From Ampullaceana balthica (taxonomy: Eukaryota > Mollusca > Gastropoda > Lymnaeidae), in the NCBI GenBank assembly GCA_944989445.1, contig CALYLW010000732.1, forward strand, positions 507,741 through 571,740: DNA of 64,000 nucleotides, given 5' to 3'. A program made the translations under genes and the position numbers. The notes under the pieces were generated by a model. The model searched no databases. It was not told the origin of the DNA and saw nothing but the letters and a program-made list of their open reading frames with translations. Below, piece after piece: positions 57,901 to 64,000 of the stretch; position 1 is the first letter of the stretch; every line of letters begins with the position of its first letter.

Positions 57901-60479
57901 ACATAGACGTGTAAGAATATATATTTACGCTCAATTATCACTGCCGCCTAACGTTGAGGGAAATCACTCTGCTTTTTTTTAAATTTTGCGTTGTAAGCAG
58001 TGCTGATTCACTCAAATAGTTATTTTTTGGTGCAGTAATTTGGTGCGCTGCTTTCTAAAATTAGTTTAAAAATTGTGTGGTGATTAGCACTGTAAAAATT
58101 ATTATATAAATGCTTTGTTTAATTTTCAGGAATATTTCGTGTTTATCATACAAGGATAAGTTACTTGGGCTTTTGACCCCCAAAAAAAAAGTGGGCGCAG
58201 GAGGCGCCCTACAACCTCAATTTAAAATTACTTTGTGTACATTTAAGGTAGATTTAATATTACGTAGCTATCATACAAGGACAAGTTTGTTGGGCTTTTG
58301 AAAAAAGTGGGCGCCGTAGGCGCCCTAAATAAAAAGGGTGCCGCAGTAAAACCTATATTATATACATACTTTGTTAACATTTTAGGAATATTTCGTATTT
58401 ATCATACAAGGATAAGTTACTTGGGCTTTTAACATAAAAAATAAAATTTAAAAAAAAACTATTATAAAATACTTTGTGTACATTTAAGAAATTTTAATAT
58501 TACGTATTTATCATACAAGAACAATTTAGTTGGGCTTTTGAAAAAGATGGGCGCCCGTAGGCGCCCATAAAAAAGGGTGGCGACGCAGGCGCCACGGCGC
58601 CGCAGCACAAACTAGTCAAATATAAACAAAGAGTTTGTAACATCATCAATCAACAAAATAAAACAGTACAACAGCCAGAAAAAAAAATAAAGATTTATAA
58701 TTTAGAAGGCAAAAGAGAGATCTATAAGTGAGAGAATGAGTGAACTGCATATGTAAAACCTCATAAGCACCCGCTCCACGTTTTTAGTCATATTAAATGA
58801 AAGTACTTGAACTTATGAGTTCTAAATTATTTTCTTCTTTTTAGTCCAATTATAAAAACGTGGTATTTAAAAATCGTTTTTTTTACCTCTATTTATTTTA
58901 ACAAACACCTCATCAGCGCCCGCCCAACATTTTAATACCACCGGGTGAACTCCGTTGGCACGTAAATGTGAACAATAGCAGACGGATACAGATGCTTATA
59001 CAGAGATAAACTAAAAATGCATTAATTTAATTCGATCGATCTGAAATTTTGTCATCCAAGATCTATCTGTGGTAAAATTTTAAGATCTATAGGACCACCA
59101 GAAGTGGTTTAATTTTACGTTGGCAAATGTGAAAAATTGCGGACATACAGGAACGAAAGCGAGTTAATAGAAACGTGATAAAATCGTGGTAAAATGATGC
59201 TAATGATAAATTAAAAGGGAGACAAGAAGAACACGACAATTATTTAATGAAACAAAAAGGAATACAAACACAATTTTCAGATAGAAAAAAAAACATGTTT
59301 GGGGATATTTTTAAAAAATAATTTCAAGAGCACCATGTCATATAACTGTTTTGCTCAATGTGAACCCTACTGTTTTCACTCGGTAATTAAAATGTATGTG
59401 TAGAGTTATTTACCGTGCACAGTGCTTTGTGTGTATTCACCATGTTATCCGTGCGACTATTTTCTGTTCCCAATAATCATAATTAATTTTTTTACTGCAA
59501 TTAAAAAATATTAAAATTTTTCTCTTTCTATTTATAAATTTTGCATTTTTTGTTGTAACTGAAATATTTTTTAAACTATTAAACAGAACTGTCCACCTAA
59601 CATAAGTCTATTTCCCTCACAGAACTGTCCCTCATAACATAAGTGTATTTCCCCTCACAGAACTGTCCTCATAACGTAAGTGTATTTCCCTCACAGAACT
59701 GTCCACCTAACATAAGTCTATTTCCCTCACAGAACTTTCCTCATAACGTAAGTGTATTTCCCTCACAGAACTGTCCACATAACATAAGTGTATTTCCCTC
59801 ACAGAACTGTCCTCCTCATTGCAGTCAACTTGTCTGGTGTGGGCATCCTGCTGTGCATGTCGATGGTGTCCATGGCCGTGACCTTAGCCAAGGTAAGCAC
59901 ACATGTCACACATGCTAGTTGTGGTCATCATGTTCAAGTTCAGCACGGAGTTACCCACTAGCTTGCAGACTCCTAACTGGGACACATGGATTGTAATTCC
60001 CCAATTATTAATTAGTTTTCTGACCCACTGTTTATTTCTTTGTCCATTGTGTTTTGGGAAAAAAATTGGCTAAATCTTGGGCTTCATCGCCTGATGTTGT
60101 CACTGCGCACTACAATCATGGGCGTGTTTGTCCCAAATTAAAGCTTCGTTTGACACTAGGAGATGTTCCCATTGGCTTGGATGAGAGAAATGTCTTAAAA
60201 TCATGAGATATTCCTTCGAAAACTAAACAAATCAACTTGAAATGGTATCTTTAAAAGTTTACGGACTTTGCTTGCTCTAAATGTATATAAGCTCAATCAC
60301 TCACGCTGCATCAGTGGCTTTAGAGGTTTCCTACTTTTATTTCTTTATTTCTTTCTCTCCAGCGTTTCCCCAAAGGTGTGGTACGGTTCGGTGTAGTGAT
60401 TGACCGCAACTGCATTGTGAGGCTCTTGTGGGGTCTGAGTGCATGCCTCGTGTTCTTCATTTGTGACACACTCCCGGTG
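39484..60479 (+). CDS. Membrane-bound adenylate cyclase, 12 exons, 3' part missing
   Basis: Class III transmembrane adenylate cyclase, which makes cAMP from ATP under G-protein control. The joined exons encode 702 residues. Residues 1-90 are a cytosolic N-terminus, and six predicted membrane helices (about 91-112, 123-143, 155-170, 184-202, 203-224, 238-258) follow. Catalytic domain C1a spans about 288-506. It contains [10 protein letters not shown] (metal-binding D332), LGDCYYC (D376) and NMRVGVHTG (R420), with 44-residue spacings as in mammalian enzymes. A Ser-rich C1b linker (507-605) and TM7-9 follow. The rest of the second membrane cluster and C2 lie beyond the window. Isoform assignment is unresolved; [14 protein letters not shown] departs from the usual W-S-x-D-V there. 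Every intron is GT-AG and phase-consistent. Several introns carry minisatellites seeded at the splice sites. Confidence 0.95.
39941..40978 (+). other. Intron 1 of the adenylate cyclase gene
   Basis: AT-rich, GT-AG. Contains an aac microsatellite near 40380. No other feature seen. Confidence 0.85.
40979..41232 (+). CDS. Adenylate cyclase exon 2 (residues 153-237, TM3-5)
   Basis: Acceptor gtgtttag|aa completes a Glu codon from exon 1. Encodes TM3 ([16 protein letters not shown]), a short extracellular loop ([10 protein letters not shown]), then TM4 and TM5 ([36 protein letters not shown]). Ends FANQ with donor ccag|gtgagg, phase 0. The strong GC3 bias supports coding. Confidence 0.92.
41233..42308 (+). 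other. Intron 2 of the adenylate cyclase gene
   Basis: GT-AG intron of about 1.1 kb. Low-complexity G tract near 41813-41826; nothing else recognised. Confidence 0.85.
42309..42458 (+). CDS. Adenylate cyclase exon 3 (residues 238-287, TM6)
   Basis: Acceptor acccaccag|ata, phase 0; the upstream AG at 42285-42286 would break frame with exon 2. Encodes TM6 ([20 protein letters not shown]) and the juxtamembrane helix leading into C1 ([17 protein letters not shown]). Donor gataag|gtactg. The last 15-18 bases and the first 22-25 intron bases are repeated downstream as a minisatellite. Confidence 0.9.
42441..42720 (+). repeat. 40-bp minisatellite seeded from the exon 3 donor junction
   Basis: The real junction (tggcgtacaaggataag|gta) is followed by six tandem 40-bp copies at 42481-42720, each with ttggcctacaaggatgag|gt then actgttgtatgtgtgccaag. 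Each copy preserves the codons for L-A-Y-K-D and a GT donor. Use of any later copy would meet an in-frame TGA at 42495-42497. Decayed copies (aaggataaggtact and similar) continue to about 42930. Confidence 0.95.
42986..43173. mobile_element. Short non-autonomous hAT element, 188 bp, in intron 3
   Basis: Ends cagtggttcccaactttt and (inverted) cagcggttcccaaccttt. Perfect 8-bp TSD tattagag (42978-42985, 43174-43181). The interior repeats ggcgacccc and its complement. Confidence 0.88.
43174..44557. other. Intron 3, no further feature seen
   Basis: AT-rich intron sequence. Short ORFs show no motif. Confidence 0.7.
44558..46751 (+). mobile_element. Helitron-like non-autonomous element in intron 3
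   Basis: The 5' end starts tctatacatataactagttt; the 3' end has the hairpin gcggcgta-tgc-tacgccgt, then gggtcagctag. It is flanked by A and T. Inside, the terminal module actagtttgtgctgcggcg then gcgcctacggcgcccac recurs at about 44570, 45050, 45500, 45750 and 45890. Modules are spaced with ttgtccttgtatgataaata tracts, so this is a multimeric or repeatedly nested element. No Rep/helicase ORF. Confidence 0.65.
47000..47118 (+). CDS. Adenylate cyclase exon 4 (residues 288-326, start of C1a)
   Basis: Acceptor ccattccag|gag, phase 0. Encodes [17 protein letters not shown], the conserved lead-in to the catalytic domain, and [12 protein letters not shown] just before the first metal site. Donor gtcag|gtaatt with two bases of a Ser codon left over. 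Confidence 0.93.
47182..47477 (+). repeat. 26-bp minisatellite near the exon 4 donor
   Basis: Unit gtcacaggtgggatgtagca then caaact, about 11 copies with some variation. Each unit carries cacag|gtg, a donor-like site. Loose similarity between the unit and the real junction (tgtcag|gt ... ctaactg) suggests, but does not prove, derivation from it. Confidence 0.9.
47478..48691 (+). other. Intron 4 remainder
   Basis: AT-rich. Positions 48330-48425 carry repeated atccgg/ccggat/gccgga motifs, the same style as 33840-34020, indicating a dispersed repeat. Confidence 0.65.
48692..48803 (+). CDS. Adenylate cyclase exon 5 (residues 327-364, first metal Asp)
   Basis: Acceptor ccccacag|c completes the Ser codon. 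Encodes [17 protein letters not shown] with D332, one of the two C1 aspartates that bind catalytic metal, then [18 protein letters not shown]. Donor gccaaa|gtaagt, phase 0. Confidence 0.95.
49243..49628 (+). repeat. 21-bp minisatellite in intron 5, about 18 copies
   Basis: Unit cagacattcaataggctacg plus t. Highly uniform; the last copies show gttcaatagactacg variants. The periodic ORF is a consequence of the 21-bp period. Confidence 0.96.
50431..50632. mobile_element. Short hAT-like element (CAGGGGCGTCA family), 202 bp
   Basis: Ends cagtggcgtcattag and (inverted) caggggcgtcactat. TSD attagcac / attagaac (50423-50430, 50633-50640), 7 of 8. Related to 11021-11189. Confidence 0.82.
51790..51822 (+). 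other. Decayed hammerhead-like core
   Basis: The sequence ttgaggaaggcttttgccga then aacgtt follows the order of the 8791-8822 motif (stem II ggc/gcc, then gaaac gtt), but the first core element reads ttgagga instead of ctgatga. Likely an inactive remnant of a Penelope-like or similar retroelement end. Confidence 0.4.
51852..52035. mobile_element. Short hAT-like element, CAATGTTCC family, copy 3
   Basis: Ends caatgttccctctaag and (inverted) caatgttccctttaag. Perfect 8-bp TSD cctgtcag (51844-51851, 52036-52043). The youngest-looking of the three copies in the window. Confidence 0.88.
52160..52287 (+). CDS. Adenylate cyclase exon 6 (residues 365-406, second metal Asp)
   Basis: Acceptor tgctctcag|aag, phase 0. 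Encodes [19 protein letters not shown] with D376, the second metal-binding aspartate, and [10 protein letters not shown]. Donor atcag|gtatta leaves two bases of a Ser codon. Confidence 0.95.
52288..52802 (+). other. Intron 6 of the adenylate cyclase gene
   Basis: AT-rich intron of 515 bp; no feature seen. Confidence 0.85.
52803..52961 (+). CDS. Adenylate cyclase exon 7 (residues 407-459)
   Basis: Acceptor tcaaatag|c completes the Ser codon. Encodes NMRVGVHTG with R420 (44 residues after D376, as in the mammalian enzyme) and [20 protein letters not shown]. Most family members have W-S-x-D-V where this has L-G-K-E-V, and [10 protein letters not shown] replaces the usual S-G-x-V-L-C-G, so the enzyme belongs to a divergent branch. 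Donor ccggg|gtgagt. Confidence 0.95.
52962..53311 (+). other. Intron 7 of the adenylate cyclase gene
   Basis: 350 bp, GT-AG; no feature seen. Confidence 0.85.
53312..53450 (+). CDS. Adenylate cyclase exon 8 (residues 460-506, end of C1a)
   Basis: Acceptor tctgttgcag|g completes a Gly codon. Encodes [12 protein letters not shown] and [16 protein letters not shown], then [12 protein letters not shown], which closes the C1a fold. Donor aaacct|gtacgt, phase 0. Confidence 0.94.
53451..53846 (+). other. Intron 8 of the adenylate cyclase gene
   Basis: 396 bp, GT-AG; no feature seen. Confidence 0.85.
53847..54067 (+). CDS. Adenylate cyclase exon 9 (residues 507-579, C1b linker)
   Basis: Acceptor tgacag|tac, phase 0. 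Encodes a hydrophilic Ser/Asp-rich linker ([20 protein letters not shown]) followed by a charged helix ([20 protein letters not shown]). RRLS is a PKA-type consensus, which could allow feedback phosphorylation, but that is inference. Donor gacag|gtagat leaves two bases of an Arg codon. Confidence 0.9.
54065..54300 (+). repeat. 36-bp minisatellite starting at the exon 9 donor
   Basis: Six to seven units of (c)ag|gtagattagtactgacc then attggtgtggcattat. The first unit begins exactly at the real 5' splice site; the second also has a full cag|gtagat donor and later ones decay (tagttagat, cagatagat, aagtagat). Confidence 0.93.
54957..55750 (+). pseudogene. hAT transposase remnant (ZMYM1-like), broken
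   Basis: The 3' part (55499-55750) contains [19 protein letters not shown] and [11 protein letters not shown], the hATC dimerisation motif typical of hAT transposases and of ZMYM1-type domesticated relatives. Upstream pieces ([31 protein letters not shown]) fit the middle region of the same family. In-frame stops (for example near 55120, 55327 and 55490) and at least one frame change break it. It lies inside intron 9 and has no role in the cyclase product. Confidence 0.85.
56113..56956 (-). mobile_element. pogo/Tigger-like element nested in the hAT element
   Basis: Ends cagtcaaacatctcataacg and (inverted) agacaaacctctcataacga, flanked by TA on both sides, match the pogo/Tigger group of Tc1/mariner. 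Inside, the minus strand near 56590-56505 reads [18 protein letters not shown] followed by TILKNN, like the CENP-B/pogo DNA-binding helix-turn-helix. No intact transposase. Confidence 0.75.
57159..57320 (+). CDS. Adenylate cyclase exon 10 (residues 580-633, TM7)
   Basis: Acceptor ttatttcag|a completes the Arg codon. Encodes the end of C1b ([20 protein letters not shown] then RYQKRSD), a motif conserved before the second membrane cluster, then TM7 ([20 protein letters not shown]). Donor cctcg|gtaaat leaves two bases of an Arg codon. Confidence 0.92.
57309..57535 (+). repeat. 22-bp minisatellite seeded from the exon 10 donor junction
   Basis: The unit tgtgtcctacctcg|gtaaat begins in exon 10 and repeats about ten times. 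Donor GTs are at 57321, 57343, 57365, 57387 and 57409. Only the first keeps the frame; using the second meets TAA at once. Confidence 0.96.
57536..57916 (+). other. Intron 10, no further feature seen
   Basis: Ordinary intron sequence between the minisatellite and the Helitron-like fragment. Confidence 0.7.
57917..58613 (-). mobile_element. Helitron-like fragment, inverted relative to intron 3 copy
   Basis: Read on the minus strand it begins agtttgtgctgcggcgccgt, then shows the same series of gcgcc modules and tatgataaatacg tracts as 44558-46751. It ends near attgagcgtaaatatat. The 3' hairpin end is missing. Confidence 0.75.
58614..59586 (+). other. Intron 10 remainder; dispersed repeat
   Basis: Positions 58960-59110 match 32450-32620 in reverse complement. 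Otherwise AT-rich with no feature. Confidence 0.6.
59587..59804 (+). repeat. 36-bp minisatellite seeded from the exon 11 acceptor junction
   Basis: Six units of aactgtcc(t)c...taa then catttccctcacag-type ends lead into exon 11. Each has tatttccctcacag|aactgt, an acceptor indistinguishable from the real one, and several also carry ac|gtaagt. Use of an upstream copy would introduce TAA within five codons. Confidence 0.96.
59805..59892 (+). CDS. Adenylate cyclase exon 11 (residues 634-663, TM8)
   Basis: Acceptor ccctcacag|a completes the Arg codon. Encodes TM8 ([20 protein letters not shown] then VSMAVTLAK). Donor gccaag|gtaagc, phase 0. Confidence 0.88.
59893..60362 (+). other. Intron 11 of the adenylate cyclase gene
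   Basis: 470 bp, GT-AG, with a good polypyrimidine tract at 60340-60360. No other feature. Confidence 0.85.
60363..60479 (+). CDS. Adenylate cyclase exon 12 (residues 664-702, TM9)
   Basis: Acceptor ctctccag|cgt, phase 0. Encodes [16 protein letters not shown] then TM9 ([20 protein letters not shown]). Donor ccggtg|gtgagt; an alternative cccg|gtggtg is weaker. Last exon I can assign with confidence. Confidence 0.88.
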
Positions 60480-60985
60480 GTGAGTTACTTTCTGTACTAA
60501 ACATTTTCCCGCGATCTACTGGGCCTCAGAGGCGTAACTAGGTTTTTGGCGCCCTTGGCTAATTTATTTTCAGTGCCCTTGATAAATTGAAAAGTTTCAG
60601 CTTTGCGACTATTTCATTTGTCAGAAAAAATAATTGAATTTTTCTTATTTTATTTATGACAATAATTACGTAGTCTGACAGTGACAGTCATACAACGTGA
60701 ATATAAAAAAGACATAAGACAGAAACAATACTAATTTGCAGTTTATTATTAACTAAATAGTACCAAATAAATTGGTGGATAAAACGGGGTATTGCTGCGG
60801 TAATAAAGAATACAGCAAAACTTGAAGTAACATGTATTATAAATAAAAAGCAATAGTGTCAATGTGTCATACTCATTATCTCTTACATAGCGATAGAAAC
60901 TCACAATTAAAAGTTTATTTAAATAACACTCCTCCGACTACAGCTCAGCACTTCAGTTAGCTGGCGTAGTGGCGTGTTGTTAATA

Positions 60986-63590
60986 CAGTCAGACCTCTCC
61001 AAGTCCAACTCAAGTCTACTCGGGCGGGGGGTGTGGGGGTGGAATTCGACTTACAGCGTTTTCAAGTAAGGGAAACTGGCGTAATATGCGCAGATTAATC
61101 AAGGACAATGTTGATATTGAGGGGGAAGGGGAGAGAAACAGCCATAGCGGCTACAAGGCTTGACAGGAACGAGGGGCGATGATGTTTCATATGAAAGGAG
61201 CCAACTTGCTTTGACATACTGACACAAGCCCGTGAGAGCAGACACCTTTCCTCCACTCCACCACTTTACTCCCTCGATGGTGGGATGGGGATAGTAAGAT
61301 TTTTCTTTTTAAAAGAGAGCCTGTAAAATCATATTGACATTTGTATGATAAGAAGCCCCGCAAAGGCCACAAACATAATAGAAAAATATTATAATGGTTT
61401 AAATGAAATATATGTAAATATAGTTCATTATTCACTTTTTTGTTATCGAGTATGTAAAATGAACAAAAAAACTTTTTTAAAAAGATGAGGCCCAGTTGCA
61501 GTGAGGAATGTAGAATCTCGCATGAAAAAGCAGAACATAATTTTTTAGTCACAAACTAAGTAGTCACACAGGGAGACAATGCGTGACAAGGGGAGGGAGG
61601 GGGGTTGAAGAAATGTGACGTCACATCAAAAGGGTTAATTAAAATAAAACTTCCATTGAAATATTTGGTCACTTACAATTTATTTAATGATTTTTAAATA
61701 TTTTTTTTTAAATCAGTGCTTCTCAAATTACCGGTCGGTAGGCCATCAGACGCCGGTCGGCGTAAGTTATGAAGAAAGGAAAATTAAATCTAATTATAAT
61801 CTTTAAGTTTGAGAACTCATGAGAATGTATGACATTGTTACTCTGTGTCGTTTGATGTTGACATCAAAGCATTTGTGATGTCACCGCCGGTCCGTTTGGT
61901 TCTCTCACGGTGGTAGTCGACGAACTTTTTTGCCCATTATCCCAAAATATACAAGTTTCTGTGTGTGTTCGACTCGAGGTCCTACTCACATGACTCGGGG
62001 ACTTGGAGGAGCGTCGTTACCTCCCCCTCCCGAAAGTGCATCTGGTGAGTTTTACAAGCATGACAAGTGTCTAAAAATGATCTCAATAGGATTATGTAAA
62101 GATATTTAAGTCAAAACGACACGGAATATCAATTTTTAATATTTTTTAAAAATTTTTAAATATTTTTTTTGTGGGGGGAGGGAATCTATTTGATAGTTTT
62201 ATAAACGTTTTAAGTTTGATATAATTGTTTGATTGGTTTTTGGTCAAACGCCAAGAGTTCCCTTTTTACCCGAAATGAGATAATTTACCGCTGTTCACAG
62301 ACCTCTCGGTTAAACCGCCCGATAGTGGTAGCCATGTATTTTTCATTAGTTTATAAATTCCACAGGAGAATGCAACAATTTAAACACGCCTCCTCGTCCA
62401 TACAACCAAAAAAAAACGTGAGCTTCGGAGTAAAAAGTTATGATAATATTGGATATTTTATTAATGTCATAGTATTTTTCAGTCTTCAACTTGCAGTATT
62501 ACTGTATTTTGCGACGCACAAGATGACGCCCTACTTTCCTGCACAAATGTGGGGTTCGTACAGTACTCGCCATATTCCTCTTCCAGCGCATACCAAATAA
62601 TTTTTTTAGAAAACATGAGATTTGATATCAATGTGGTAATTTTAGATCAAATGCCTTTGATGTGCATATACATAGCAGGAAAACTGTCATTATAAGATCG
62701 AAATCAATTTGAGGAATCGTCTTGTATCTATATATTCTTGGTTTATCAACAATGAAATGATCCTTGTAATATCAATAGTCACATAGTCAGTTCCTTACTG
62801 GTATACAGCGCTATATAAATTATCAAATTAATATTATTATTATTATTCGCGAGCTTAACCGCGAAGGTTAATCACATCAAATGGTTTTTGAAATTACCGC
62901 TGAATTGTTCGTTAACTGCCTTGGCAACTAGACAAATTTTAAAAATGTATATATATTATATAAAACAAGCCGAAATCATACTTAATGTTATAGGGCTTTA
63001 AGCCATGTAGGGGCTCATTTTGCTATCACTCTATTACATGGAAAATCACGTTAAAACGGGAAAAGAATGCACCGGTACCTGGTGAAATGAATTAAAAAAA
63101 TACCTGCCGGTCGTCTAAAACGAACAAGTTTCAGAAGCACTGGCTTACAATTTATTTAATGCCGTTTTACATAGCTTCATGCGTATTACGATATTACAAT
63201 GTAGACATACACTAAATAATATAATTAAATGACAAAAAAGATTTGAAACATACTTATTTTCAAACAGAAAATAAGTCATTGTTGTTTTTTGGTGTTTTTT
63301 TTTGGGGGGGGGGTCAAAGCTTTGTGACGTATTTTTGGAGGGGGGGGGGTCTAACTTTTTGTGACGACGCGTGACGAGGGGGGGGGTGAAAAATCGGTCA
63401 AAATTGCGTGACGTCATTTATGGACGGCCCCTTTAAGGTGAGATATAAAATTTGATCAACTAACACAAAAGTTCTGAGTCCCCATTGTGTGACTAATTAG
63501 TTTGTGACTAAAAAATTATTATTACTCAAAAACTCCTTAAGTCTAATTTTTTCCGGGTCCTTTTGAGTTCGACTTAGAGAGGTCCGACTG
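60986..63590. mobile_element. pogo/Tc1-like element (middle level)
   Basis: Ends cagtcagacctctccaagtc and (inverted) cagtcggacctctctaagtc, flanked by TA. No transposase recognised; the interior is split by the inner element. Confidence 0.78.
61565..63431. mobile_element. TIR element of the GGCCGTCCATAAATGACGTC family (inner level), inverted copy
   Basis: The right end reads gacgtcatttatggacggcc; the left end is truncated within the subterminal gcgtgacaagggg region. Long stretches are the reverse complement of 7677-9972, but the palindromic insertion and the hAT element found there are absent. Between 62230 and 63100 the sequence is different, including a 123-codon ORF without motifs. Confidence 0.72.
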
Positions 63591-63867
63591 TATTTATGTA
63601 AATACAAATTTAAAAATTAGAAATTTAGTGGCGCCCTTTTGAGCTGGCGCCCTTGGCAACTGCCCCGATTCCAACCCGTTGTTACGCCACTGCTGGGCAT
63701 TAATCCAAAATTCTTGTTTTAAAGGAAATTTAATTAAAAAAAAACTGAAATATATTTCATCAGTTAACCGAGGCAGTGGTTGTGTTCTTTGGAAATAAAT
63801 ACATAAGGGTTTTGCTTTAAAGCTGTTGTTTTAAGAAAGGGTTTTGTCTTCGACTTCGGTTTCACAG

Positions 63868-63931
63868 TCGATTCAACGGCGTGGAGAAAAGTACATTATA
63901 TTTTACATGAGTCCAAGAAGAACCACATCTG
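63868..63931 (+). CDS. Possible adenylate cyclase exon 13
   Basis: A pyrimidine-rich tract and ttcacag| acceptor are followed by 64 bases open in phase 0 (SIQRRGEKYIIFYMSPRRTT) and a tctg|gtatgt donor. Phase fits exon 12. The basic peptide is not a recognised cyclase segment, so this may be chance. Confidence 0.2.
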
Positions 63932-64000
63932 GTATGTAGAAAAGAAATACCTAATATCTAAATTTACCAGCACAACTCTACAGGGTAAATAGGAAACGTT

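Larger units (their letters stand above)
60527..63692. mobile_element. hAT-type element (outer level of a three-level nest)
   Basis: Ends cagaggcgtaactagg and (inverted) cagtggcgtaacaacg. TSD ctgggcct / ctgggcat (60519-60526, 63693-63700), 7 of 8. ggcgccctt motifs lie just inside both ends. Lies in intron 12; most of its length is the elements inserted in it. Confidence 0.82.

Noticed and set aside
62229..62600. 123-codon ORF inside the nested elements
   Set aside because: No transposase or other motif; AT-rich composition and position within a decayed element make it likely chance.

Overview
This window reads as invertebrate genomic DNA, most likely a mollusc. It is AT-rich and intron-rich, with tRNA-derived SINE sequence, many short non-autonomous hAT elements with 8-bp target-site duplications (TSDs), Helitron-like elements and long minisatellites. 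The phylum is an inference from repeat style and cannot be proven from the sequence alone. I find one confidently recognisable gene, a membrane-bound class III adenylate cyclase on the + strand. Its first 12 coding exons (39484-60479, 702 codons) are here and its 3' half lies beyond the right edge.

Layout. 1-6820: 20-bp minisatellite cut by the window edge. 6821-7530: unidentified coding remnant on the minus strand. 7531-22500: gene-free DNA with TIR elements, a 157-bp-arm palindrome carrying hammerhead-ribozyme-like cores, six or more short hAT elements and three minisatellites. 22680-28485: Helitron-like element with matching 5' TC and 3' hairpin-CTAG ends, mostly filled by a 4.56-kb array of 32/33-bp units with no stop codon in any forward frame. 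28486-37552: further minisatellites, a tRNA-derived SINE, a tRNA-like sequence, nested transposons and one weak exon candidate. 37553-39483: AT-rich DNA upstream of the cyclase.

The cyclase. Exon 1 gives the cytosolic N-terminus and TM1-2, exons 2-3 give TM3-6, exons 4-8 the C1a catalytic domain, exons 9-10 the C1b linker and TM7, exons 11-12 TM8-9. Every junction is GT-AG and keeps frame. The two metal-binding aspartates of C1a (D332, D376) and the conserved arginine (R420) are present at the canonical 44-residue spacing. The second half of the second membrane cluster and the C2 domain are not in the window.

Most unusual feature. Several introns of this gene carry minisatellites whose unit contains a splice junction: exon 3 donor (40-bp unit), exon 9 donor (36 bp), exon 10 donor (22 bp), exon 11 acceptor (36 bp), and possibly exon 4 donor (26 bp). 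The result is ladders of duplicate donor or acceptor sites next to the real ones. The introns also hold a nested hAT/pogo pair (intron 9), a three-level transposon nest (intron 12) and inverted Helitron-like copies in introns 3 and 10.
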